The notes under the pieces: model-generated | What the model saw: the letters and a program-made list of their open reading frames with translations, nothing else | Told to the model about the DNA's origin: nothing | Databases searched by the model: none | In this document: in pieces, positions 46,702 to 59,124 of the stretch | Numbering within the stretch: position 1 is the stretch's first letter | Layout of the letters: each line of letters opens with the position of its first letter | Origin: Pascua guehoae | Lineage: Eukaryota > Basidiomycota > Tremellomycetes > Trichosporonales > Trichosporonaceae | Assembly: GCA_001600415.1 (NCBI GenBank) | Contig: BCJX01000007.1 | Coordinates: 936,689-1,000,688 of the forward strand | Direction of reading: 5' to 3' | Length of the DNA stretch: 64,000 nucleotides | Made by a program: the position numbers and the translations under genes

Positions 46702-48030
46702 GGCTGTAGGTGAGGATATGGAGGATATGTGAGGGAGTGTGGTGGTGTCGGTGGTGGTGGTGGCGGTTGTGAGTGGTGTGTCTGTGAGGTAGACGAAATC
46801 TAGTGATCACTGGAGGGAAAAAGAACAAGCGCTCGGGATGGATATTTGTAGCTTGCCGAGCACGATGCCGCAGCAGGCCCCACTCCATCTTGTCGGGTAT
46901 TGTCCGGGGAAACGGCTATCATATCTTGGTAGTACGGGGCAACGGTGCAAACCCATACCGGGGACCCAACCCATAGGTGGTGCTGTGCTGAGGAGCCCCG
47001 GCGCCGATGGCCGGTTGAAATCCACCAACGTAGGAGCGTACGGCCACTCGGGGCCACTTTGCTCTGCCGCAAGCCTGTGATGCACGTGTCTGCGGTGGTG
47101 TGGGTTGCGCGATGCAGATGGTAGGTATCAGGCATCGGGGCTGGGTGGAGTCGACCCTGAGCGCGGCATAGTACCCAAGCTTTCAGTGTGCTAGCAAATG
47201 TGGCACCCGAGCCGTGGTTGCGGTTCAACATTGTTGCGTGCGGACTGCGGCCCGCCGGGCCGGGCAAGATCACATGCCATGGGCCGGCGCCGGCCCGCCG
47301 ATCCCACCTCGTCAGGTTCGTCAACCATCAGCATCGCGCGACCTCGCCACATGCCGTCCATGCTGCGGCGACCGGCGCCGGTGCAATACCACTCCGTTGT
47401 GCGCCAGCAGTTGGTCCGGGCTGACCGCTGGGACGTCCGGGGCGGTGGCCCGGCGGTGGCCCGGACTGCGCGCGGCCAGGTCGGTGTGGCCAAGAAATTT
47501 TCGGTGCATGTCAGACCCGAAATGCAACTCTGATCGAAGAATGGCAGACATGTGATGACGACTGTAGATCCTTTCGTCTTGGCACCGGTCGGGCACGAGA
47601 TGTGCGCTTGTGCAGCGAAGGCCCACACGATCAGGACATTGTCCGTGCGCCACTTGGGCTACCCTGGACGCAAATATCAATTCTTCCGCGGACAGCATTC
47701 CAGACCGGGGCCTTCGGAGACGTCCCCACTTCGGATCGGTTTAAGCTGCTCAATGCCGAGTACGCATGACATTGGCTTGCTTGCCAATGATTTACAGCCG
47801 TCGATAGACAAAGGTGGCAGAAGTGGCGTCAAACGCGATGCTTCCGGACCCGTCTGAAACCAATCCGAAAGGCGAGAGATTGCGCCCGCTTCAGGTTCTT
47901 GACTGCGATGCTACTCCAGATGCCCATCGGCCGAATTCCACTCATAGGTGGAGTCTATGGATGGTAAGCAATTGAAGCCGGTGGCGCATGGCCGGTGCGA
48001 TTCCACTATCAAGCAGTGCTCGTTACAACC

Positions 48031-48385
48031 AAAGGCTATGTTAAATACCCATTGTCGAGAGGAAAATTTGGCAGAACATTCGTTATTAACCTGTTTAGAG
48101 TCTTGGTGCGAGCATGTCCCCTTCCAGCCCGTGCCCCTGTACAGGACAGAATGAAGCACACTCGTCGCCTGATACGTGCAGTCATGGGATTTATTGGGAA
48201 TGGTGAATGCCGCAGCGAGCGGGTCTGCAGAAGAAGCCAAAGGGTATCCTACTGTAAATCCTGTTGAGAGGAAATTGGCCGCACATTCGCTTCATGGACA
48301 GGTCTAGAGCCCAGCTATGAGCGTATCCTGCTCCAGCCCCGGTACAGAATACAGTGAAGCACCCTCGCTACCATCCACTGCGTCC
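48031..48385. repeat. Diverged tandem duplication, unit about 208 bp
   Basis: 48031-48180 and 48239-48385 share ordered blocks: AAGG.TAT, TTGAGAGGAAA-like, GGC.G.ACATTCG, a CCAGC.C.G region and CAGAATGAAGCACACTCG versus CAGAATACAGTGAAGCACCCTCG. Many differences, so the duplication is old. Confidence 0.65.
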
Positions 48386-51300
48386 AAAATGCTGCAAGCG
48401 TACACTGGGACGTCGGGGCGCCCGACATGAACAGCCAGTAGGTGAGCCAGTAGGTGATAACCGCCAGCCCCGGCCCAACCACTCCCCAGACGTGCTCACA
48501 CAAACAATCCCCGTACTATTGCCGTCATCCGCAAAGTCACATAAGCAGCTCAGTGAATATCCAATGACGACTGGCACAGACGGTCGTGGCGTAGCCCACA
48601 CGAGAATCAAGAATCTGGCTGTCCCCATTCTCCCACCGGATTCGCCCATAGCTCGCGGGTATTATTTTGCTTTTCTTGATTCAGATGGCCGAAATGCCAG
48701 AAGTGCACCGTGATGGGCTGTCAGCTAGGCAAGCTTGGGAACTGCACATTTCCCACAGTATGGGGTGACAGTGTGGGATATAATCAAGCGGTAAACCGCC
48801 CTGGCTGCTTCCACACAGACGTGCTTGATACACCAGGATGGCAACTCTGTGAACTACGTTCGTCAACATGACAAGCTCCTAGAGTGCGATATTACGCAGC
48901 TGAATCGAGAAGTACCCACCTGGTTGGAGTGTAGCACCATAGCCTGTGGTAAATGACTCGCAAATCGTCTTTTGGAGCTGGTACACAAAGGATGAGGTGC
49001 CTCGGGATACCATGGCATGGGGACTGCAATGGGTCATTATCCGTCGTGTCGGAGTGCCCACTCCCACCAAGACATGTTTGTGACGAAAATACGTAAAGGT
49101 GGTCCCTCGTCTGCATTTAGGATACATTTTGTTGCAGAGACTCGAGCTTCGTACGCACATGGGCACACGGCGCCGCACCCGCTGTCGCACGTACCCTCTA
49201 GCCGCTGCGCACTCTATATATAGTCGCGCGCAGCGGCTTCACTCTGTGTATCCCTCTATCGCTCACTTCAACACATTTTGCCTTCTTGGTACATATAGGG
49301 CCAGCGCGGCCCAAGGCTCTGATCACGACCCATGTCCCAGTACCACATACAGCCTGCGTGCTCTGCCGATTCGGTGTCTCCCCTATACACGAGGGTATAC
49401 AGGCGCGACCGCAAAGTATTGGGACTGCCACCGTGAGCTCAGTCGCACGCGATGTCAAGCACTCTCTACATCAACCCGATGGCACCAATATGAAGCCGTG
49501 CATCAGGCTAACTACCATATCGTAATATCCACCATACACATCAAGGACGACAGCCTCGAGACAACGGTGGGGGATTAGCATTTCCTGTAAGACCCTGCAT
49601 GCGTGCGGCCGAGCTCAACGTGGCAGTCTCACCTGCACACTAGCGGAGCTCGTACGTGACGATTCCCGCTATTGTACTTTTCCAGGGACCCCCCTCGTCC
49701 ATTTCCAACATCGAGGACCAGTACATCTGAAAATAACCCGTGTCGACTCTGTGTATGCGGACCAGTTCGCGGCCGTGAGGGGCTAGGACAACCAGAGGCA
49801 GACTTGGGGCCTTCACTCTACGACATGACGCGCCTGTTTGGCTATCACCTGGCCCCATGGAGCCACTTCTTTCCCATCAGCATGTCGCCACACTGACGAC
49901 CTTACGCTCTTTTGCGTGTGCTATTGTCCGTCCAGACCGACGTAAGGTTGCACAAAGGCACGGGGTGGTTTCTAGACGTATCCGAAGTGGTACGACGCGA
50001 CACGACAACGTTCATGGACTTTGGGTAGATTCAAGGCTGTGAGTGGTACAGGTGTTGTCCGGAACGCCAAGACTGCCACATTATGCTTGGGCGCACGGCG
50101 CGTTTAGATGGCCACACGCAGGAAATGCAGGATACAACAAGCAGAGAGCGTCGGTGAGATCACTGGCAGTGCCGTGGATCGGTCGTCGAGTGTCTAGACA
50201 TGTGCATTCGCCTGGGCCGAGCTAAAAGTGGCAGTTGCAAGCCCGTTCTTGACGTACAGGTGTGTCTGAAAAGCCATAAGACTTAGGATACGCATTATGC
50301 GCATATACATACAGGGCGGCGCGCAGGGAATGGGGAGATACGACAAACAGCAAACTTCAGTGTGCCTGCTTGCCCTGCCATTGCATTGGCCAAGGGCGTG
50401 CCCATGGGCAACTTCGACTGGACCGAGTTCCAAGTGGCAGTCTCAATATTCTCCGGACGCAGCTGTACATGTAAATGCTCTATCGATGTGCTACGAGCCG
50501 ACCCCAGTTGTTACCCCCGCCGCACCCACCGCGCAGCATCCAAGGTTAACCAACTCACACTTGCAGGTGAGACCGAGTATAGGCGTGCGTCGTATCCAGA
50601 GAACAAGCGGGTTGGGTTACGCTGGATTGCCCGCCTCGACTGCTGGTGTCTACCGTCCGAGAGACGTACCCAGACGGTGTTTCGTCAAGTACACAAACGA
50701 CGCCAGACGACAAGGGCTGTCCGTGCTTGAGATTGACTGGCAATGCAGCGATCATTACAGTATTAGTGGCTGTGAGACGGATGTGCGGCTGTTGAATCGC
50801 GGGGTGTGTGCGTGTATGATCCGCGCCCCGAATGAAATGCGATGGGACACTTAATAAAACAGCCAGGGTTGGAGCTTTGTGACAACAGACAGATAAACGA
50901 CGGGGGAGTTGTTAGGGCAGCCGATAGGAAGATGACAGGGGGTCAAAGCAACAGTGAGAGGCAGGATGAGTAGCAAGATGGACCACGCAAGATGGACCTA
51001 TCCTCGCCGCCATCCAAGCACTTCTGTCGATCCGTCACATCTTGATCGTGAGCAGTGAGTAGTGAGTGACATGTGGCGTCGCGTTAGCGGTCTAGACTAC
51101 AGGATCGCCGACAGTCTGGCGCCGGGTCTTGGCAGCGATCAGTGTGCCTGCTTGGCACGCTGGGTTGGCTTTGGCAGCAGGATCCGCGTGGTCTGAGCGT
51201 GTGCAGGGGAGGGGGTACGCGTTCGTCTTGACTGGGTTGGAAGTGAGGAGTACTGTGTCGTGGGGACTGCAAAGGTTCGAGAGCGGTGTATCCTAATGTC

Positions 51301-51402
51301 TGCAGGAGAGTTTAGTCGGCGTAGGCAACCTTGCATGGCAAGTGCACGTTGGCTGGTTGGCCATGGGCACCGGTGCTCCGCACCCGCGGAACCCCGCCCC
51401 CG

Positions 51403-51487
51403 CGTCCCCACATCCCCACATCCTCCACATCCCCGCATCCCCCGCATCCCCCGCATCCCGCGCATCCCGCGCATCCCCCGCATCCCG
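51403..51487. repeat. 9-bp tandem repeat (CCGCATCCC variants)
   Basis: About nine units alternating CCGCATCCC, CGCGCATCC and CCACATCCC, pyrimidine-rich on the plus strand. Confidence 0.85.
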
Positions 51488-53552
51488 TACGTCCGCATCC
51501 TCAGCTTGCCTGGCATCCCCATTGCTCTGCATCACAGTCCCGCCACGCGGCCCTGTACCAGCCAAGACACCGTGACGACGTGAGTCTGTCGGAATCCACC
51601 TACACGCGGTGCCAAACCTATACCGTGGCGAATAGGCTGCGTAACTGGACAACTAAAAGGCGTGTTTCTCTCTCGCGGCGTTCGGAGCAGAAGAGCCGCC
51701 GGGACCAAGGTTAGGCTCGTCCTGGGCCATGCGCTAGGTGTAGCGCATGGTGCCAGGTGGCCTTATCTCAGTTCGGCGCGTGCAGAGCTTAATTCGGGCG
51801 CGTGGGTCGCCGACAAACTGCTGGCTGCTAGCTGCTAGCTGCTGCTTGCCAGTGGGCGGGAGCTGGATGCGGTCCATCTCTGGTATTCCAGTCTGCTGTA
51901 TGCGAGCACATCCAACTCGCAACTTGTCCTACGAGGCGGCGAAGTCAGAATGGGCTGGGTACACATACATCCGCACCGCACATCCAGACTCGCAACGAAC
52001 CCATCCGCCGCTCCTGACTACGAAAGCAGTCACGAAAACCAAGACGCGTGACATCACGGGCTGCTTGTACCTCGCACATTACACCCAGGCGCCCCGCACA
52101 ACCTTACTCGAGCACCCCAGTGACGTGCATGGCATGCCATGACCCGCCCGGCCGCCCGGATTTTTTCACACGCGCCAAAAACGTCGGGTGTGACAGAGGC
52201 GCGTGACGTAGCATGCCGACATGCCGATCGACCTTGTGCTTGCTGTCGTCGTCGGCCTCGTGCCTGCCAGTTCGGGTCATTCTTCCCAGACGTCCACGGC
52301 GAAAATCGCCGACTTGTGCTTGTATGGGTGCAAACGTATGTGAATGCCAGCGCTGGTCTTTATGCAGGCTGTAGGAATGTGGGTGGAGTGGTGCACAAAG
52401 TGGCGGCCGCGCAGTGCTGAATGCATGCTGTAAGAGGTACAGGCCTGCCTGTACCTGCGTTCCTCTGTGGGCAGCTGGACATCTCGCATGGAAGTCGCTC
52501 ACGATCGCCACTCGGCACTCGCCTCGTCGCCAGTCCATCACACCTCGGTATAACAGCATCGCAGCATCGTCGTGCCGACGACTGTCAATGCTGCAGGACA
52601 TTTGTACATTTGACAACTCGTGATCAGCAGAGAGCATGCAAACTGCAACTGATGAGCGAGCGCACGGCCGCGCTGCCAGGCGATGACGTCGGACTGTCTC
52701 ACCTGCCACCACTCTATCGCGATCGCTGCTCGCCTACTCTGCGATCGGCCTGTCCAATCGGTCCTTGCAGCCTGCATAACTCCCACGCCCAAGGGCACAA
52801 CTACTGTACACCCGCACCCAGACGCAGCCGCAGCCGCAGCCGCAGCCGTTCCGAACGTCCCGACGTTCCGGCGTTCCGAACAGTATGGCAAGTATCCCCA
52901 CATAGCACCATGACGCTAGCCCGGTCGCATGACCGTCCTAGCCTGCCAGGCGGGCGCTAGCGGATAATTGCGGCTGCGTCATGACGCTATTGGCGCAGGT
53001 GTGTAACCTCATGACTGACTGGTGAGTTTCTCCCATCTGGGGATTGTGAGTGGGTCAAGACAGTAGGAATGCAGCCCGGAGGTCGCAGGTTGGAGGTCGG
53101 TGGTGGTGCATTCCGCCAACTCCACATCAATGTGCTCTTGGCGCGGCACTAAGATCTCCACCTGCTGCTGCTCGCTGGATCGCTGGGTTGATTTTGGTGG
53201 GGCGGCTAATCGGTGGTAGCGGGGCAGGGAGGATGCGCATGCAACGGCCGAGGCGCCCCCCATATGCTCCCTTGCAGTCGGATGAATAGAGAGGAGTGCG
53301 CTCGCAGGCTGAGGGCTGACCTGGCGGCCTGGTGGCGAATGTGTGGCGTAATTGGACTGGATGTGGGCATGTGCTTGCTTGTCTCCTTGCGCTCTCTGCG
53401 GGTCGCTACAGAGCACTGGCGCCGGCGCTGGCGCATGGCGCACTGGGTTGCTGAAACGTTGGCGTCTCTGCACGAACGTGTTGTACAGGACGACGTAATA
53501 GCGGGGCTACGGACGTTGAGGACGAGCAGTTGGCTAGTTGCGCGCGAGCAAC

Positions 53553-53608
53553 CCGCAGAACCGCAGAACCGCAGAACCGCAGAACCGCAGAACCGCAGAA
53601 CCGCAGTG
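53553..53608. repeat. 8-bp tandem repeat CCGCAGAA, seven copies
   Basis: Six perfect CCGCAGAA units and a seventh ending CCGCAGTG. Confidence 0.9.
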
Positions 53609-56600
53609 CTCGCAGCGTGAGTGACCGATCGACGCTCCTTTGGTCACTGCTCGTACCGCAGCTAGCGTATTGCCTAGTTGTCACCCACCCTGGGGCGACA
53701 TTAACTAGAGGTTGACGACTGTCACGCTGCGTCTCGTTGTCAAGATTGACTTTTATTAATAACGACCCTGTTCGTGTCACCCGCCTTTTTCAGAATTCAC
53801 AAAATGACATGCTCAGTGCCAGGTGTGTGTGCACAGCTGGACTCTGTATGCTCCTGCTGTCCCCGGTGTCCGAGTCGGGCAGGTCGGCGAGCTCGCGTTG
53901 AAGCTCGCTGGACAAAGGCCGACGCATGCACATAACCTTGCTCGTGGCGACGATGGCAACGAGGCCAGAACGTTTGTGGTTTGCGCCAACTTGCCCCCAG
54001 GATGCTCGCAGTGGCTGCTCTGGAGAATGGAGTGGTCTTTGAAAAGCTCAGGGTGAAACGCCTGAAGGCTGTGCGTGCGCTTCCCCGGTACCGTGACCAA
54101 GTTTGGAACCCGGGTTCCGACCCTGGCGACTAGACCTGAGGAGAGGACCTGCCCGGACCTGACTGCTGCATTCTTCTTCTCTTACTCTAATCGTACCACC
54201 CCACGACCTCGGCTCCCGCGGCTGGCACATTGCGCTGCAACTCAAACCCACCCACCGACGGCCACTGACGGCTCTGCAGCAGAGGCCGACTAAAGTCCGA
54301 AAGGCCCCAGGGAGTGGTGGCCAGAGCCGAACCGCGACTTTTTTGTGCAGGCACCTGGCCACGGCCCTGTCTCCTGCGACCTTTTGGCCTTTGGGTCCTG
54401 GCACCGGGGAATGTTACTCGCGTCGTTTGCATTGTCGGCGCAACGCCTCTCGCCACTGGCGACAACGGGCTGGCCGCCGCCGGCGCGCCGCCAGGGCCCG
54501 TGGTGGATGCGTGCGTCTGCTCTGCGATTCCGGCTCGGCATGGCAAAAAAGTAACCCCCCCACGTTTAGCCAAGGCTCGTCTTTCATTGCGGGCATGGCC
54601 GGCATGGCCTATGGGATTGCGTTGGCTCGTCCGTGAGAGTTCCCAAGTGAAATGGGACTGTAACATGCCGTGCATGCCGTTGTTCTGGCCGAGAAAGAGT
54701 ATCGGGTGGGCCCACATGGGAAGGCGAGACGATTGAAAGAGGCATGTCCGGCATAGGACGTTTGGAGCCGAGCGGATACATTGCAGAGTCTACTGATACA
54801 TACACCTGCAGGCGCGCAATCAGAGGTACTGTAGACGGGAGTGGGTTTGGGTCTACCGGATGAGGAGAGGGCCACATGGGACACATGGATGGTTGCGGGA
54901 CGAGGAATACCAAGTGTGGAATGGATGAGTGGGGTGAGTGGTCATGCCTCCAGGCAAGGCAATAAATTGTAGCCAGGGAAGGCATGTGAGGAAGAGGCAC
55001 GGCCCGTTCAGGAGAATACAGCGCAGGAAAGATTGGGTGGCAAAGTGAAAAAGTCAGCCATCCTCCCATGCTCTTCCCCTCTCCCAAAGGCGCAACCCAC
55101 ACAGTCCCTTAGATGCCTCCGCGCCGCATGCCTCGGGGGGGATGACACTTTGGGTGAGCCACTGGACCAAAGGCCAGGGAAGTCCTGTCGGCCGTCATGA
55201 TCCAAACCCATTGCATGAGATCGAGATGTCCCATACCAGGCACGTCGGGCCAAGGCAACCTGTTGTACCTGTCGAAAATGCAGGTTTGGGCTTGTTCTCG
55301 TCGCCACTCTGTGCAATCCCGGTTGCGCTGCTCGCTCGGCTCTGAGCCGCCGGCCGCCACAGACGTCGACGTCAGGACCTTCTGTAACCTTGAGAGAGTG
55401 AGACGAGGGAGAGAGCGAGAGAGATCCCTGCCTGCCTGCTCATGGCAGCACGGGCAATACCAGTCGCCGCCGGCCGCCGCCCGGATTGCACGCGCCCGCA
55501 GAGCAGAGAGGATTGCACCCATGTCATCATCAAGCCACCAGCAGCTAGTTTCGTGGGACTCGTTTCTGTACCATCTCATCCCATCCCTCGTCAAACTCAC
55601 CCTCCACGTCCTGCTCGTCGACCTCGTTCACCCTCTCGACGTTGCCCGTCTCCAACTTGGATACCACCACTAGCTACATCTCTCCCCCCCTCGCCCCCGC
55701 GTGACTGTCAGTGTACAGTCGTTGTCGACTTGCCACTTTTGGACCGACCGTGTTTCAAGTCCAGTCGCCCAATTCTCGCGGTCCGTAACCGACGGCATTG
55801 CATCCCGGCCACCCCACCCCAGCCCGACCCCTGGTTGCACCCTTTTGCCCTTTTCGCTCGTCCTCTCTGCGCGACCGTTGCGCGCGCTTGCTGTTCCTCT
55901 GCACAGCACGACCTTTGCTCCCCGTTGCTCTGTGCACTGGCCAGAGGCAAAAAAATAAAACCTTGCACAGTATAGACGCAACGCGCGACGCATAGGCACG
56001 CCTCTTCTGCACTGCACAGCACAACCCGTGTTGCCAGTTTCAGCTCTCGCCTCCCCGACATTGGCCCTCTGGTCGCTCTCGTCGCGTAGTGGCTACCCGC
56101 CCCCAGACATCACGCAGAACACGTCGCCGGCGCCCTAAGATAGATTGCCAGTACCTTGGGCATTCTATTCGGTGCTAGAGGCACAAGGCAAAGGCACAAA
56201 GGCAGTTGCAAGCTTCTAGGTCATCCGCCGGCCCGGCCAAAGCAACGGACGGCGTCTTGCGCAGAAACGGGCACGCACGCGGTACAAGCGCACGCCACCA
56301 CCGTCACCATTGGCGGGACGCATCGCCTTTTTACATTAGCATTTCGCGCATCATTGCATCGCTTCTTGCGACGTTGCACAATCCTTGATCGTCGTTGTCG
56401 CCCCCCATCATCATCGATCACCAAAGCGCCAAACGAGGATCTCGCTCGAAGCGTTGGGAAAAAAAGGACAGTCCAAAAGGAAGCGCAGTGCGCCCCACGA
56501 TATAGATTTGGTGAGTACAGAAGAAAAGACATGGGGTCATGAGAGTAGTGATGAGGGAAGGCATCAGGAGCAGCCCAGGTGGGCCAAGGTGGCAAGTAAG

Positions 56601-58381
56601 ACAGTTGAGACAAAGTCGGCGTCGCCATGCGGCGGGCGCCGGGGGGCGGGGGGCGGGGCGCACCCACAAATCGGCACCAAGAGAGCCCAAGAAACGTGTT
56701 GCGCCCTCGTAGGCTCTAGGGACTATTACCACCCATCCAAAAGGCCCCCTGTCATCATGCAATGCACTGTGCCCAGTGCACCAGTGCGACGGGCTACTAC
56801 TAGGATGCTTGCTCTGCATGCTAGACATTGCCAGTCATTGTCCCCTGTGGCCCTGTGGCCTGTGGCCTGTGGCCCTGTGTTGCGCGCCCTGCACCACGGC
56901 ACTGCACACCTGCACTGCTGCACGCCCGTGTCTCCTGTACACCCGTTCATCCACCCGTGTCGACGCCCGCGCGCCCGTGTCTTGCAGCTGTGCGTGCATG
57001 CGTGCATGCGTGTTACCTGTAGTTGCCGGCCAATGCGGGCCATGCCGAGCATGCCGGTCAACGGTCAACGGTCGACGGACCAGTCTTTGATCACATTTGC
57101 TTTTTTCCATCTAGCGTCTCATCCTGGCGTCGATCTCTCGCACCACGCGCACAGTCGCATCCGCACCTTCCCCTCCCCTCCCTCCCCCCCCCGCATCGCA
57201 TCACGCTTTTCCTGCAATCTTGTCAATTGCCACCTTGCCTTCCCTCCCCATTCCACGCCGCGCCGCACGCAACAGCACAGCACGCAGGCAAGAGCCTACA
57301 TACACGCAATCGGCACTGTGCTCCTTGTGCCCCCCGTCCTTTTGCTCTTTGCTCTGTCGTCGTGTTGTTCGGCAGCCAGTGGCTCTCTGTGCGCCGAAAA
57401 AGGGAGGGTTTGCTGACGAACAAGGCAGTCCGAGCGTAAGCCAACGCAAGCCTCATCGGCCGATTGGAGAGGGGCATTTATTGCATACACTACCCGCAAT
57501 CGCCCGTACAGCCCAGCGCGCGCTCGACCTTCCCTCGTACTCGTTCCCTCGTTGCCCCCCTTGGTCCCCTTGGTCCCTCTCTCTTCCTCTTCCTCTCGCC
57601 CTCGCCCCCCTTCCTTCCCCTTCCCCGTCGGCGTGCGCCTTTTTTTTCGACCAGTGCGCGTTCCTCTTTTGGACCCTCTCTCTACCAGGGTCTGAGCGTT
57701 GCCAGGGATACCCAAACCCCCACCCCCACCGCCGCCGCCGCCATCACCTTGGCCCCGTCGACAGACAAGCCGCCGCAAGCCGGTTGCTCCGAGCGTTGTC
57801 CTGCAACGTGCACATCACGTCGACGTGCTCGGCATTGCCAAAGCAGTGTGCACAGCTGATCGCCGTCATCGACCGTCGACCACGTAGCTGGCTAGCGAGC
57901 TCAAACATCCCCCGACCCGGCCCGTTCTACACTTCAACACCTTCCTCACCACCTACCTTCTCTCTTTCGCTGTTCCATTAAGATCTGGTATCTTATAATC
58001 CCTTTTGTGAGTACTGTCCTGTCTCAATCAATCATCACACGAGCCTCCTCTGGCGTCCTGCTTCGCAGTTCGCCACCACAACAGGGTGAACTCAGCCACA
58101 CGCCCTGTGCGGCACAACCAGCGAGCCAGCCAGCTAGCCAGCCAACCACCCACCCAACACCACCATTCCAGTAGCCGCCGTTGCTTTTTACTGCCAAGAG
58201 GTGGCGGTGGCCCAGTCGTCCCAGTGGGTATGCCAGCTTGCCTGCTGGGTCTGCCTTTTTCGGGCCCCTGGTGGTAGTGTCACTCGTCACTCGTCACGGG
58301 TGGGACTGTGCGCTCTGCCTGGTCTGGACGGGGGTCCGCTGGGGGCGCTGGGTCACTCGAGATCGAAACGCCCGCCCGTCC

Positions 58382-58407
58382 GTCTGTCTGTCTGTCTGTC
58401 TGTCTGT
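58382..58407. repeat. GTCT microsatellite
   Basis: Six perfect GTCT units and a partial one, about 700 bp upstream of the start at 59125. Confidence 0.9.
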
Positions 58408-59124
58408 CGTGTCGTGTCTGGTGTTGAACAAGCAACTGTGCGAGCTGGCTTCTAAATTCTCCTTGTTCTCCTCCGTCGCGACGTCATTTTTCCACGCACC
58501 CACCTCCTCGCCGTTCGCATCTCTCTTGATCTCTCTTTCGTGTTATTCGCTTGCCCGCTCGCACAACCCCCTCCCCGCCCCCCCTCATCGCCTCTTACCT
58601 CCTCCCTCCTCCCTCTCCGTCTTCGCGTTGCTTTTGCATACCACCAGCACTGCCACCAACCCTCGCTTCTTGCTCGCTCCTTTTCTTCGTTCCTTCTTGC
58701 TCTGACCCAAAAACAGCCGCCCGCCCACTGTCCCCCGCCCGCAGCACATTCCCGCCCCGACCCCTGCCCTGATCACCATCATTTGGCATCGCTTCGACGA
58801 CGACACACCCCCACCGGCACCTACACCCACCCACCCACACACACTTCTCTCAACTCGGGGCGGCGCCCATTAATATCCAACTCGCATTCCACAGTCGCAC
58901 ACCCCATACGGTCGTCGCCAAAGTTTCCGGTCGTGTCACCCTGCGCCAGCCAAGACACGCCACTCGAAACATCCCAACCCACACGCAGTGTGCCCGAGAC
59001 ATCACACCACATCGTCGCCGAGCTGGCCCGCGCCGCGCGACTGATTGATTGATTGATTGATACATTACCTTTCAACCACCGTCTGTTGTCATCGTTCGTC
59101 TTTGTCGACCACCACCTTGCCGCC

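Larger units (their letters stand above)
46702..59124. other. 12.4-kb gene-poor island
   Basis: No supported gene on either strand. Contains a diverged tandem duplication (48031-48385), a TATA-like CTATATATAG with C/T-rich downstream DNA (49203), a 9-bp repeat (51403-51487), an 8-bp repeat (53553-53608), a GTCT microsatellite (58382-58407) and, from about 57100, long pyrimidine-rich DNA that reads as the promoter and 5' leader of the gene at 59125. Open frames up to 343 codons (56385-57416) are compositionally biased and contain no recognisable domain. Confidence 0.55.

Noticed and set aside
56385..57416. 343-codon open frame on the plus strand
   Set aside because: Composition follows the local GC and Cys/His/Pro bias, no domain is visible, and it spans apparent splice-like sites without conservation cues. 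Treated as chance openness.
57220..57981. 253-codon Ser/Pro-rich frame
   Set aside because: It lies in pyrimidine-rich leader-like DNA where all forward frames read as Ser/Pro/Leu; no other support.
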